From positions 4,717,001-4,781,000 of the forward strand of contig OX344765.1 of the NCBI GenBank assembly GCA_947034895.1: a stretch of 64,000 nucleotides of DNA, given 5' to 3'. Under the pieces are notes generated by a model, which saw nothing but the letters and a program-made list of their open reading frames with translations, was not told where the DNA came from and did not search any database. The stretch comes from Rhytidiadelphus loreus. Lineage: Eukaryota; Streptophyta; Bryopsida; Hypnales; Hylocomiaceae. Made by a program: the position numbers and the translations under genes. Below, in pieces: positions 11,278 through 31,141 of the stretch (position 1 is the stretch's first letter; each line of letters begins with the position of its first letter).

Positions 11278-12251
11278 TGAATGAATGACTCCTAGATGTT
11301 GGGTATCAGATCTTGAATTTGGTGCACTCGGGGGGTTATTTGGAGTGATATTGCGTGCTGCAAACACTTCATTTTTTTGAAAAACACCCTGGCTTTAGTT
11401 CAAGATCGACGAGCATACTGAGATAACTGTGAAGGCCACAAGCCAGCATTGATGACCTCTTTTGCTGTGCTTCCTTCGTATATTGATGGAGATTCGTCTG
11501 GTCAGTTTAAAAGTTTAAGTCTTGCAAAATTGCCGATTCGTCAGATAGATACGTTTGCATGTTGGTTTTCAGGTACTAGTCCAATGATATGCAACACTCA
11601 GTTTTTTGGAGATTTGATATCAAGAGAGGAGACTTCAAGAAGTTCCTCAACTCAAAGATTCAAAAACTGGCCTCTGCTTTTATAAGAAAAATCACGAAAC
11701 GGTTTGCAAGTGTTCCTCGTGATCACTTACTCCCTTGGTTGATTGTAGCCCAGGTCCCTATCACAACTTGGAGGGAAGACCATTTTCTTGTCACACCACT
11801 CATTTCCTTGAACATTCATCTGGTAATCACCACTTGATTCTTATACCTGCACACCAACTGAGTGCGTGGGTTGGACCACCTTCACTGTCAGGTTGCGTCG
11901 ACAAAATTCCTTGTTGAACAGGATTGCGAGCATACGATGGTAAACATCCATCGTAAACAGTGCGGTTTGCTCTTGCTACCTCTTACCTTCTGCTGAGCAC
12001 ATCAAGTCACGCATGTTACGAGACGAAAATGTGGCGAAGGCATGTCGATGACAGAGTTAGTTAGAAGATTCCCAAGCACTCCAATGATTTTATTATCATC
12101 AGCTTTGGTCCTGCAGGCTGACTTCTTTAGATGTTGGCTCTGCGGGTTTTCAGCATTCCGTAGAATGTTGCAGAATTTACCTTTTAAATGAATTTTAGCA
12201 CGGAAAACCAAGATACATCAGGATTGTTGACGGGTATAAGAGAGTAACTGT

Positions 12252-12518
12252 CAGGGCTTTTTTTTTGGCTTTCTGGTGCCAGATTATATGGCTAAAAAAA
12301 AAAATATGGCTAAAAAAGGTTATAAAAAATGCCAAAAAAATTGGATGAAATTGCCAAACAACTTTGAAATTTAAAAGAATATTAGATGAAATCGCCTAAT
12401 TGTGGATGAATACTATACTATACATCCAATAAGTGGATGAATGTTGCAATTTGGAGCACCACTAGAACATTTTATATTGCCATTATGGCACTTCTTCAAA
12501 AATGAAAAAAAAGCCCTG
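12252..12518. mobile_element. hAT-type MITE
   Basis: Terminal inverted repeats CAGGGCTTTTTTTT (left) and AAAAAAAAGCCCTG (right) bound 267 bp of AT-rich, non-coding DNA. The flanks GTAACTGT (12244-12251) and GTAATTGT (12519-12526) match at 7 of 8 bases. An 8-bp duplication and CAGGG ends are typical of hAT elements. The one mismatch implies the insertion is not recent. Confidence 0.65.
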
Positions 12519-12997
12519 GTAATTGTGAGTCTTGGTAATTTTGAACGTGATTGTAGTCTAATAAATGGAAATGTCCAAGATGATGGATGCCAGAAAACCA
12601 CGACACAACACTCTTTTAGTGTCCAAGGGTTGGCCAAGTGAAATTTGCATTGACTCTAGTTCAAAATTGGATTTGCAAAAATAAGATTATAGATATAAGG
12701 AACAAAAAGAATTCAAAAAATCACCATGTCAAGAGAACCTCATTTCAAATGCATTTGAATAAGTTTTACTCAAAAAAATGATAATATAATTTTGCTTGTA
12801 ATCAAATTTAGAAGGAATTTTGAAATGTTTCTTTCAAAATTTATAAAAATATATATTGGTGATAGCAGCATTGGTGAATCTAACCATCCAGATGGAATCT
12901 AAATCTCAAAATCTACAATTTTTATTTGTATATGAATTCCAAAATTTCCTTTCAGATAGTACTTTGTGATGATTTTTCTCAAATTGTAAATGGTTGA

Positions 12998-13050
12998 ATG
13001 GTTGAATGAGAAGGATTTGGACATTTAGGGGTAAACTCTCATTCAACCAT
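12998..13050. repeat. Short hairpin, 13-bp arms
   Basis: ATGGTTGAATGAG (12998-13010) is the reverse complement of CTCATTCAACCAT (13038-13050), with a 27-nt loop. It lies in AT-rich intergenic DNA and has no assigned role. Confidence 0.6.
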
Positions 13051-15876
13051 GTTTTGTCACCTACACTTGTAGGTTATGCTCAATTTGTAGTTTGAAATGG
13101 GAATCTTGAGAATGCTTCTGTCACTAAGGTCCAAATTCCTCTAAGACACCTAACTAACCTCTCAAACACCAGGCTTTGAAGGATAAAACACTGCATTAGT
13201 AGAGACTTTACCAATTACAATTTAAAACTCTTTTTATAAAAAATTTACTATAAAATCTAATAATAAAATTTAACAAAACAAAAGAACTTTGAGGTTAAAG
13301 TGACACCTAAAGGGCTCACATACATATAATAACCATATGTAGAGTAGTATGATTGTAAATCATGAGAACCTTGGACTCTCTTGCCATTGCTATTCCTAAA
13401 CTTACAATCAATCTACACTACTCTCTTGAATTAGGCTTGACTAAGAAGTATTGGTTAAAGATTGATTTGGGGACTAAAAAAGAGTTTTAGACTAAAAAAG
13501 ACTTTTAATGCAAATAAGTTGAGATCTTGATGACTTGATCTTGCACCAAATGCTAAGATTTTTTGTTCATTTTTCCTAAATGTTCCAAGTTTAAATTTTT
13601 TTTAAATTTCCCATCTACTTCAATTGGAGTTGACTTATATCTACAGAGAATAAAATTAGAACCCATATTTTTTCCTTCAATAGAGTGAGTTTGGATTAAA
13701 AAGAGAGATAGAAGATAAAACAAAAGAAATCCCTTATCCTCCTTTGATAGAATAAATTTAGACCTAAAGATAATAAAAAGATTCAAACCCACCTTTTGCC
13801 CTCACTAAGTGAATTTAGACTAAAAAATATACAAAAGCAAAGAAAGTAGAAAAATCAAAATAAAGAAAAGGGAGGCAAGTGGTCTAAGACCTCAATGATC
13901 AGGAACTCACTTATAAAAGTATCTCCAACTATATTTGTCAGTTAGTTCAAGGGTTAACGCCCCAATGCCAATCTCATATTTGAATTATTGTTGCTGGGAA
14001 TATAAATCAAAGATGGATAACTCTATGAGCCACTAAGTTTCAACCTATTGGAGACATTCATTGAACTTCCCCAATAAAATAAGTATTGTCATTTCTACTA
14101 CAAGGCTATCTAATTTTTTTTTGACAAAGAATGTAATGGCAACTTACATTCCAAAGAATGAGAGAAGTTGTGTTACCTCCAAAATATAGATAGCTCATTA
14201 CTTTGGCGATAAAGGTTGTAACAAACTCAACAACATGAACTCATACCCATCAACTATTAGATTCCAAGTGATGGTTGCGATTTCATCCATATTTGCAAAT
14301 AATATCAGCCTTTGTAAATGGCTCCTTTGTACATGGTGATATTGATTCTTCAATTGTAAAGAACTCCTCCATGGGATTTGATGTTGGCTCTTCCATAGGC
14401 TGCAACATGGAGGTTCCTCTTGCTCTTAAGGTTCTAATCTTGGCTCTATTGGGACTCTATTGACTTTGCCAAGGACTCTAATCTTAGCTCTTCCAAGGTT
14501 TCTAATGTCAAGAAAACAGGCTCATGGAGTGGTATCAACGCCAATGCTTCCTGAGCATCGTCTAACTGACCCATTGGTCCTATTCTACTCTAATAGAATG
14601 GTAACTATAGGTTGTGACATTATTCCGGAAACAACAAGCCACAATCATTAGCCATAAAATTATCTTCTAACATGATGAATATTTGGTTTCCTCATTTTTG
14701 CAAAAAACTCTGAAGGTCATTCATCACACTTTTGAGTCCTCTGAAGCATTACAAGGTTAAAGAGGTCAGGTGAAGACATGGTTGTTAGTTACAGGAGCAA
14801 AGTTTCATCTGGAGAGCATATGATTAGCAGTGCACGGTAGGCAGTCAATATACCCCAGCAAATCCTGACTTTGGTGAAACGACTGCAGTAGTGTTTATAT
14901 TCTTTGCCCTTGACGACCCGGCCCTCTGCCTCTATTGCCACCCCCACATTCGTCTTTCCAGAACTCATTATGAGGAGCTTTGGGTTCATTGTTGATCCCA
15001 CATGTGTCACAATGTGCTGCACAACACAAGTGAGAGTTTCTTTAGTCAGGTGCTGGAACCCAGAAACCTCTACAGACATGGAAATAATAAGCAACTGATC
15101 TACGAGAGACTCTGCAATTGATCTCCTGCACTTCAGTCCAGAGACCCAGAAATCTGTTGCCTCTCTGGTATTTCACTTCTCTGCTTAATTATATTTGGGG
15201 TATCAAAGCCAACTATTTACAACCAGCTACTGGGCATAAAATGATAGCCTATTTGAAAGTTTGGTCTCTATGGAACCGCAGGTTTTGCATGTTTTCTGAG
15301 CATGGTCTCTTGTATGCTGCACTCTCAATTTGGTCACCAGAAGAGGGACTTTTCCCTACAATAGGACACATTGATGACATCAGTACTACATTGAAGATCG
15401 GGATGACCAAAAGGCTCAATCACGTGGATACTCGCTTTCTGTATGGATGCCATCGACAGGCATACACTTGCAAAAACAACTGTTTTCTTAAGCTGGAGAG
15501 TCAGTTGACGAGTAGTGAAATAGGTCCACGAAGTAGAGTAATCTCACCCTGCAAGGTCCATAACCCAAATTGGTTAAATTAGTCTTCTATAGATGTAGCG
15601 TTCATAGATTTTCCAATTAAAATTTGCTTTCCAAATCGAACCGTAACACAAGTCAGGACCATAACTTGAAGCATGTATTTATAAGCTATGCATTATCCAC
15701 ATGATTGATGATGAGTGAAACAAGCAGAAACTGTAACTAAATTTATCTACCCCAGACAGAAATATATATATATATACATATGTCATGTTTCTTTTAACAC
15801 ATTTCTCATTTTCATTGGACATTAGAACTTTCCAAGTTTTCAAACCATTGCTCAGTCTCTCCCCTTGGTGTACAAG

Positions 15877-22847
<6,971 letters not shown>

Positions 22848-24631
22848 CCTCAGGACAAACACTTTAGCTGCAAACCATCTCGAACCATGATTTTAGGGTT
22901 CAACAGTTATTTGAATTAATTGATGGACCTAGATTGCCATTTGTGACAGAGGGCCTCAATTCCCCTGCTCCTTGAAATCTTCCAAGATTGATAGTGACTT
23001 CGTGCGTCTACTTTTGAAGTTGACAAAAGAGGAAGTCGCTAGTAGACAAGGGTTAGGGCAGGATTTACAGGAAGTGCAAGCTGAATTCCGAGGATGGGTA
23101 CTCACATTCGCTGCACTAAAATTTCCATATGATACCAAGGTTTACAAGTGCGAAACCTAAACAGGTCGAATGATACTGAGCTCGAAAGAATGAGCTACCT
23201 TAGACTTAGTCGTGCCCATGAGAGAGAATTAGCCTTGCCCCATCATCCAATTTCCAAATCCACTTCTCCAATCACTCTCGGTGTCTGCAGGTTGAATAGG
23301 GCACTGGGTCAACTCCTCTCATCCTCCCACATTACTAAAAACACTTGTATTGATGTACCAGCATTGGTAGTAACAGGGGACCGACAAGAGCAGTCCTCCG
23401 ATCCCTCCCTCTGCATCAACGCACGACATCCCTTCTTGCCTTTTGCGAGTTCTCACTAAGTGCACATATTAGGTTTGAGTCACGAATTCTCAAGGCAGCA
23501 ACCCGCACTGGAGTCCCCTAGCTAGCTTCACATCAACGCAGCTAATGCGGGTACCTTCTTACCATATTGAGTGAGTAGCACCAACTCTTCTCTCCTTCTT
23601 GGACCCGACCTCTTCTTCTGGCAGCTGAAGTTGAGCAGATCCACTTCAAACGAAACTACGCCCGCAAAACTCGTTCACAATCATGGTGATGCCTCTCCTG
23701 TCACCATCCCCATCGCGGATGTCGCATCCTGACCTGGCCGGGATGCTCTGTCACGCATCTTGGATCAACGGATCGTCTGTCCGCACAAGAGAGAAATATA
23801 TGTGGACTTTGCATTGATGAAGCAATTAAAATTTCTCTCATCACAGAACGTCGGTAGCTGCAATTGAGGAGCGAGAATTCGCAGAAGCCGTGAGGATGAT
23901 GGGATCCGAGCAGACACAAGAGCACCGTGAGTACAAGAGGCAGTGCGAAAGGAAGCACTGAGTCGTATCAGAAGGCTGCGAAGTGGCAAACAGACATTCA
24001 GTTCATTCCTGCGCTTGAGACCTGGTTTGTGGAATGATATGCCAAGCGTAGGACACTAATTTACCAAAGTCACACTATTTTGAATTAGTGCAGGTTGAAA
24101 TATTATTGTTTTGTATCAAATTTTATTTTATTTTTATTTCTATGGTGATAATAATTTTCAAGGAAAAACTATTGTAGTGTAATCGGGTTGGAGGGAGTGA
24201 AATTGGGTGGCAAAATTGCATTATTTGTTACTCCTTGGCAAAAAATGGTTTGGTAAATTTTTATTTATGTTCTTTGTATTCACTAAATATCTCATTACAA
24301 GTTGGGCGGTGCATCTGTAGTCATTTGATTGAAGCCCTGTTGTCATCAATCCATTCCCTCTATGAGTCCTACCCTAATTTCAAACTTTGTCATCTTTTAT
24401 GCATTCTTCTCCTACCATCACCAATTTGATCGCCCTCAATTACGTATTCAACTCTTGAAAGTTCACATACCTAGCCATTTGGATTTGCCATTTAATTGAC
24501 AGAATCACCATTTTGTTGAGCATTTAGTTCACAAGATGTGACATTACTTCTTTGGAGATTTTTGCATGTTTGCTCCGCTAGGTAGTAGAATTGGGGTACA
24601 TCGCCCCCATTCACAGTTTTGTGCTTGCAAT
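22848..24631. other. Upstream region of PGI, no gene recognised
   Basis: The promoter and leader of the isomerase gene should be within the first few hundred bases. A 62-codon plus-strand ORF at 22972-23160 and others near 23150-23960 show no recognisable domain. The part around 23200-24000 is richer in GC than the DNA on either side. Confidence 0.4.
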
Positions 24632-25213
24632 CTAGGGGAGGACACTCTCACTACATTTGGGGTACCTACGTGCGGCGGTGGAAAAAGTAATTCATGTAAT
24701 TCACCTTGAATAAACTATAATTTCATTCTAAAATTTTGAGCTTTGTTTAACAATGACTAAAGGTTTCTATTGACAAAAAATTCAATTCCAAATAACATAA
24801 GATATATTGTCTAGAAAGGGTTGAAAAATGAACTAAAATGGCATGTTCTCCAACTAAAATATTTATAGAGCTCACATGAAGATGACTATTGCATCAATAT
24901 TCAACCAAAATAAACTTTCAATAGAAAGCTATTCTATATAATTTTTTTTTCATTTTTCAAATTTTTTTTCTTATATAATATAGAGGTGTGAAAGTTATTT
25001 TCAGCTTTACAGTGTATCTTTTTTCTTCAAAAATTTATAACTAATTACTATTAGCACAAAAAAATACCAATAATTCAAAACATAAACTTATAAAGTAGTA
25101 AAATCTATCCATAATTTTTTTTTTGAAAAAGAAATTAAATTTTAAGGTGTATTACTTGTTTTACTTTTTCCGCCGCACGTAGTTTGCTAAAACATAGGGA
25201 GTGTCCTCCCCGG
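24632..25213. mobile_element. MULE-type MITE with 9-bp target duplication
   Basis: The 582-bp element is flanked by identical 9-bp direct repeats GCTTGCAAT at 24623-24631 and 25214-25222. Its ends are inverted: CTAGGGGAGGACACTC at the left pairs with the right end (GAGTGTCCTCCCCGG). The imperfect inverted repeat continues inwards for about 80 bp, including CTACGTGCGGCGG and its complement. A 9-bp duplication is the hallmark of Mutator-like elements. The centre is AT-rich and has no transposase. Confidence 0.8.
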
Positions 25214-27813
25214 GCTTGCAATGGTTTGTACAAGGTGCATTAGAAGATTCACACCTAAGGGATGGTGGCAACATTCTTCTTTAGATGGGCTATATAACTA
25301 ACCATTATATATTAGGGTTGAAAATCACCTTTATTTGCATTTGCTTTTGTATAACTTGATCCATCTCTATGCATCATGGTTTGACAAGCCATCACAAAAG
25401 GTGTACTTTCAAGGTTTAGTAGGGTTCACTTTGATTTTGCTTAGTTGATTTTTAGTTCCTATTTTTGATTGAAAAGGTTTAAGATTCTCAAAGGAAGGGG
25501 GGGCATGTCTTGCTAAATATGGTAGAATATTGTAGCAGCCATAAAGATATCATATTTGCTTTAGATGAGGCACATCTTGAGAATGTTAAATGCATTGAGA
25601 ATGTGACCATTGCAAAGATACTAACATTGAACACTTGGCCACTAGAAGACAAATTAGTTGCTGAGAAGATTGCCCATACTCTAATATTACAAAAAGAAGC
25701 AAACAAAAAGCATGAACAATAACAACCAAAGCAACTTGCAAGTAGGACACATGTAGCAAGTGATAGTCTTGAGGGGTCTACAACAATCAATGAATACTTC
25801 CAAAGCTCATGAAATAACAACAATGCTCATTTGAATGTTTGTGAGAAATACCAATTCGATATTTTTTGTCACATGTAGCATGACAAACTTTTCATCCACT
25901 ATAATTTTTGAAGCATGAATCCAATGAAATTGACTTCTTTTTATTGGAGATGGATGTTTGCATTCTAATCATATCTCTTTTTTGTATTTATTATTTAAAC
26001 TTTTTATATTTAAAAGTCTATTTTGCTAATTTCCACATATTATTTTTCGAGTATTCGCAATTAATCCATAGTATTTGCAATAATACTTCTAGTCATAGTC
26101 CTCTCATCAATTGTAAATGATCCGCTAAGAAGTATTCAAGCATTTGCCACCAAAATCCATATTTTTGCCAAAATACTACAAAATGAACAAGTCTTTTTTG
26201 CAATCATCCATTTGTTGTTTATAGTTTCTAATTCCATATCCGCCCTGCCAAGTATTAAATCCACAAGCCTTCAATTTGGAATTAGGGCGACTAGGGATGA
26301 TTATATGTTTGGTGATATAATGCTACTTAGACTGAGGATGGGATTTCAAAATTCGTTGTCTCAAAAGGCTCCCCCAGTGGTCAAAATTCCTTCAAGATCC
26401 CCAAGCAAACTGATAAAGCATGCATCAAGGGAAGATATTCATTAGATGAAATTCAACTCTTTTAAAAGACTATGAATTCTCCAAGTTCCCGGACTGTGGG
26501 AACTTAATCACATGTGTAGTCTAGTGTGGTTGAAGTTTAGCCACATCAAATAATAATATTTAATTATTTTTTAATATTTTAATATTTTATATTTTTCTAA
26601 CTATTTTTTAATTATTTTATATTCTGCCAGCATACCGCTAATTCACAATAAGGAGAACATGCCTGAAACGGCCTTCCCCTTGTCTAAAATCTCTTCTAAT
26701 GGTACACATCTCGAACAATGAAGAGGAAATTGAGATAGATGATGACTTCTAAGAGATTCCACCTTCCAAGAAGATGTGGTCTAACTTCAATCAAAATACA
26801 CACTTCTATAAGAAGAGACCTACCAATGAAGTTTCAAAGCCCATTCATGTAGTAAAACATACGGTTTGCATCTTGTTCAAGAAGAAGTCAAAGATTATAG
26901 GTCCAAAGTGTAACACTCTCACCAACCATGAAAAAAGAGGATGGTAGTCTTTAATCTTTCCAAACATGATATTAGGAAAAGTGAGTGGTAAATTTCAAAG
27001 ACAACACAATAGACAATCAATCTCAAGCTCTTTTGTTGCCAATCAATCAAACTTAGTATTTGAGCAAGCTAATCAAAAATCCATCTACCAATAAAAAAAA
27101 GACTAACTTGCAACAATTTTCTAAATCTTGATTATCGACAAATTGAACGATGTCCAAATTCTTAGAATATGAGGCCTTGTTTAGGTTTTCTTCATGTCCC
27201 AAGTATAACCACAATGAATTGGTCAAATTCCAATAGTTGAAAAATGGTTGATACATGTAGTGTACATGCAAGTAAAGGAGGCAATAGAAAGGAATGTCAA
27301 CGGATCTCATTTTCTTGCCTTGAATTGTGATGAGGTGATATTTGTTGATAATCATGGTTCTTAAATATGCATTCACACTAACATGTTGGAGAATTATGTA
27401 AGAATTCCCTTAGGAACAATTGCAAGAAATACTTATACTATTTGTTGCATTTTGATTGTTGTATTAGTGAAAAAAACTTTTGGATTTTTAAAAAATCAAG
27501 CAAAATATGAATTATTATTAGAACATTGAAAATAGTGTACTTGTAAAAATTCATGCCCCCAAAAAACTTTTTTAAAAGTTATGCGCAGAATGGAAAACGT
27601 AGAAATGTTTAAAATAATACATATTTTTATGTTTATATTTTTTGAAAATATAAAAAAATACAAAAAAATAAATGAAAAATGTTCATTTGTTGTCAACCAA
27701 GAGGGGCTTCTAATCAACTAGTTACATCTTGATGAAAAAGAATTCTACAATCCTTGTGTTGATACAAAGATAACACACTTTGAATACATGTGTAAGATGT
27801 AGAAATACCATTA
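25214..27813. other. AT-rich intergenic DNA
   Basis: No gene recognised. Short ORFs such as 25510-25722 (+) and 27053-27376 (-) have no motif I can name. A segment at 26661-26700 (starting GCCTGAAACGGCC) recurs at 60731-60769, so at least part of this stretch is an interspersed repeat. Confidence 0.4.
26661..26700. repeat. Interspersed repeat segment, copy 1
   Basis: GCCTGAAACGGCC followed by a C-rich tract and ATCTC-TTCTAAT. The second copy is at 60731-60769 in the same orientation. The end resembles the right end of the MITE at 27814-28116 (ATCTCCCCTAAT), so the three may be related. Confidence 0.5.
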
Positions 27814-28116
27814 GGGGAGGTTTGAGGGGTATAGAAGATTGTTTTAGGGTTGTTCCCCTTGCTGTGAACAACACACTACAATAAGAGTTTAGAAATATTG
27901 AAAAAATTAAAAATGATTTTTTATATTAAAATAATAAATAATAATAATAAATATAATGAAATAATAAAAAAATTTGAAAAAAAAAAAATTAATATTTAAA
28001 AAATATTAATATTTGACGTAGCCGCCTCTTAGCCACGTCATATTACAGTTCACAGAGAGTTCATAGTCCGTGAACTCCTCATGAACTCGTAGTTTCCAAG
28101 ACCCTAAAATCTCCCC
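27814..28116. mobile_element. MITE-like element, about 303 bp
   Basis: Left end GGGGAGGTTTGAGGG and the complement of the right end GGGGAGATTTTAGGG match at 13 of 15 bases; the flanking CATTA also pairs with TAATG. The interior is very AT-rich. A TA dinucleotide borders each end, which would fit a Tc1/mariner-like (Stowaway-type) element, but the class is uncertain. Confidence 0.5.
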
Positions 28117-30651
28117 TAATGTATTTTAAAAAAATCATTCAATTAATTTATTTTATCTTTGTAGATGACCTTGAATCTTAATTTCTAGCTTCAAATTAAT
28201 TTTGGGGGGCACAAAATAGTACTTAAAAAGTTCAAAATGGGTAGGGTGACATCCAATCAAGGGTACTTTAATTCCTTAAGTACTAGAGGGAAGTTCAAAT
28301 TCCCAAAATTGTGAAGATGTACTATAAAATACAACTTTGAATAATAATTTAATCATGACTTTCAAACAATAGTTGTAAAATATGATTTATAGATCACATC
28401 CATACATTAGACATTAGATCAACTAGTTTACAAACCAATATTTTTCAATAAAATTTTAAGTAAAAAATTAGAAATTGCTTCTAAAACTAATTATTGATTG
28501 AATATATGTAATTTTCTCACAAAATTCCATTAAGTTCAAAATATTAAGTTCTAATTATAGTGATTTTTGAAGATTTTTATTTTTATTTTTTATTTTAGGT
28601 CGTTTTTGAAAGGTCTTTTTTGAACTCAAAAAGTTACTTTTTTCAAGTCAAACCTACTAGTATCTTTTGAATCATAGAATATTTATAAAGCATTGTCTTC
28701 ATAATCTACACTCTGTACATGTTAAAGAATTGACAAAAGAATCTTCCCTAAGATCGATGGATGAAAAAAGACATTAAGTTTGTGTTCAATTATTGTTTGA
28801 AATTTGAACTCTTGGTCCTTAAGGGATTAAAACAATAAATTATTTTTAATGAATAAGAAGAAAACTCTCTAATATATACATGAATATATATAATAGTTTC
28901 ATGCATGTATCTTACTTGTGAATTTGAGATCATTTGAATGTATAAAGCAAAAGCTATGATCCAAAATCATAGTACCTTGCAACATGTGATAAGAAATAGT
29001 ACAAGTGTTTTTGGCAATTGCCCTTAGATTCCATAGGAATGTTTTTGTGTCCATGCATTTTCAAACATCACTTTCTAAGCTTCAATCTTTAGTCTTCTAC
29101 TTTATTTTTGTACCTTGAATACAATTTCAAATTAATTATTCCCAAAGTAATTCAAAATACATTTTTTTTATGGGTACATGTGTACAATGCATGTGCCCCA
29201 AATTCTATGATTCAAGGTGGAGTCACCATTTTTCACTAGATGATCAAAGTATGTGTGTGTTTGTTGAAGAAGTTTCCTAATGATTTTAACACCTCAAAGC
29301 ATGCATTTCTATAGTCCTTAATTTCTATTGAGTTGTTCCAAAACAATTTAAAAAATTGTTGTATAGCTAGGTTTTGCTTTGCAATATTGTAGTGTAGCCC
29401 AAAAGACATTGTAATGATCTATATGTTGCCTATTCTTCTTCAACTTTTACCAAAATGATGCCAATTTTTCACTACTGACTCGTTAAGGGGGCCACATAGT
29501 TAGTATAAAAGATTTGGAAGTAGATGCTTGCATTTGTAACTAAGAAAATTGAAATTATTCTAGCAATAGTCTTCAATAAAATTGCCTTTTCACTACATCT
29601 TCATTTCCAAAGGGAATGAAATAGTGCCATATGATTCCATAGTCTACAACCATGTATTGCCTTCTTGACTTTTCTTAAAAAAAAGAAAAAATATGACTTA
29701 TGGAGCTATATGCCCAATAGCATTCTATATGCATTAAATTAATTTGAATTAGAGACTTGGAAACCAAATTGGGTCTCCACTTTTACTAAATGTAATTTGA
29801 ACTCCAAATTCCACTTTCTTGGCACCCAAATTCCCCCAAAGTGCTACCACATAGGTGTTTGAGAGTGACGTGGGACTTGAGACTTGGAACATAGTGTAAA
29901 GCCCTAAGTTTTAGTTTTTAGCTCTTTACGAATTTAGATTTTGAAAATCCAATGGGACTTAGGACTGCATAGTATGAAGAAGCCCTTATTAGTATATAGC
30001 GAATCCATGATAGGGAAACTTTGATCTCACCAACATGATTTGGGGAGCCTTATGCCTAAGTCTATCTTTGTACTTCAATATTGGTATGCAATATACAATA
30101 TTTATGGAATTATCTAAATTATTCATGGATGCCACATTTAACTACTTTTGGACTATTTAGTGAATTCTGGACAAAACATCTGGAGATCTTCAAATAATAA
30201 CATCTGGAGATCCCCAAATGTTTGTATAGATGTGTCAATGTTTGCTTAGATCTTCCAATGTTTTGTATTATCTCTTGATTACCATTTTTTTTCTCCTGAT
30301 GCCACATGTAATTACTTTGGGACTTTCATTCTTACAATTTCCTCGGTCATAGTGTCTTGGTCACAGTGTCATAATTTCCATTGAATTTTTTGCTTTGAAC
30401 ATCATTATTTTGTCCTCAACACTGCCAACTATTACACAAACAAATGTGTTTACTATCAACCATTGTGTAGCTATGGTGAAAAAGGTGTGCACTAAAAATT
30501 GCTTTGGATTGTTATATAAGAAAAACTTTTTGAAAAATCATAACTAAATTCTCTAAAAACTGAAAAAATATGAAACAACTTGGATTACATGCTTGTTGAT
30601 TCCATTCACTATTTTAAATAGAATTACTTCAAAATATTTCAAAGAGCCTAA
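28117..30651. other. AT-rich intergenic DNA
   Basis: No gene or structural RNA recognised. Two similar 25-30 nt segments (GATGCCACATTTAACTACTT near 30127 and GATGCCACATGTAATTACTT near 30299) form an imperfect direct repeat. Confidence 0.4.
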
Positions 30652-31138
30652 GAGCATCTGCAATGCAGCCCCGGTATATGGCCTGGTATCGGTAAACTAA
30701 CTTTTGAGTGGTAAATAATTAGAACTTGAAAATTGTCTCACTGGAAACGCATAAAAAAAAACTTGGAAAAGATATAAAAAAAATTCAAAATTCAAAATTG
30801 GACAAGTAACTTAAAAACAAGGTAAAAATCTGAAATTATAAAGGTATTGACAAATTACGGTTACCAATGCAAAATACGGTCATTGACCCACCATTCTAGA
30901 GGGTCAATGGCCATATTTTGCATTGGCAACCATAATTTGCCAAGACCTTTATAATTTCAGATTTTTACCTTGTTTTTAAGTTACTTGTCCAATTTTGAAT
31001 TTTGAATTTTTTTATATCTTTTCCAAGTTCTTTTCGATGTGTTTCCAATGAGACAATTTTCAATTTTTAATTATTTACTGCTCAAAAGTTAGTTTTATCG
31101 ATACCGGGCCATATACCGGGGCTGCATTGCAGATGCCC
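30652..31138. mobile_element. PIF/Harbinger-type MITE, almost fully palindromic
   Basis: Ends are GAGCATCTGCAATGCAGCC and, on the other strand, GGGCATCTGCAATGCAGCC. The flanks are TAA on both sides (30649-30651 and 31139-31141), matching the 3-bp duplication of PIF/Harbinger elements. The two halves are complementary over nearly their whole length of about 240 bp each, so a transcript would fold into one long hairpin. It lies about 1.3 kb upstream of the RAD5A-like start codon. Confidence 0.85.
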
Positions 31139-31141
31139 TAA

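Larger units (their letters stand above)
11278..15876. other. Convergent intergenic region, no gene recognised
   Basis: It lies between the stop codons of ALDH12 (+) and glucose-6-phosphate isomerase (-), so both 3' untranslated regions are here. It includes a hAT-type MITE at 12252-12518 and a small hairpin at 12998-13050. The DNA from 12240 to 14200 is strongly AT-rich. ORFs of 101 codons (15094-14789, minus) and 154 codons (15118-15582, plus) matched no family I recognise and lack convincing splice context. Confidence 0.5.

Noticed and set aside
14789..15094. 101-codon minus-strand ORF downstream of PGI
   Set aside because: Looks protein-like in composition, but no family was recognised and no adjoining exons fit; it may be part of the PGI 3' region.
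15118..15582. 154-codon plus-strand ORF
   Set aside because: No domain or conserved motif; it lies where the PGI 3' untranslated region is expected, on the opposite strand.
25510..25722. 70-codon plus-strand ORF, considered as a transposase remnant
   Set aside because: No catalytic motif of any transposase family and no terminal repeats or target duplication around it.
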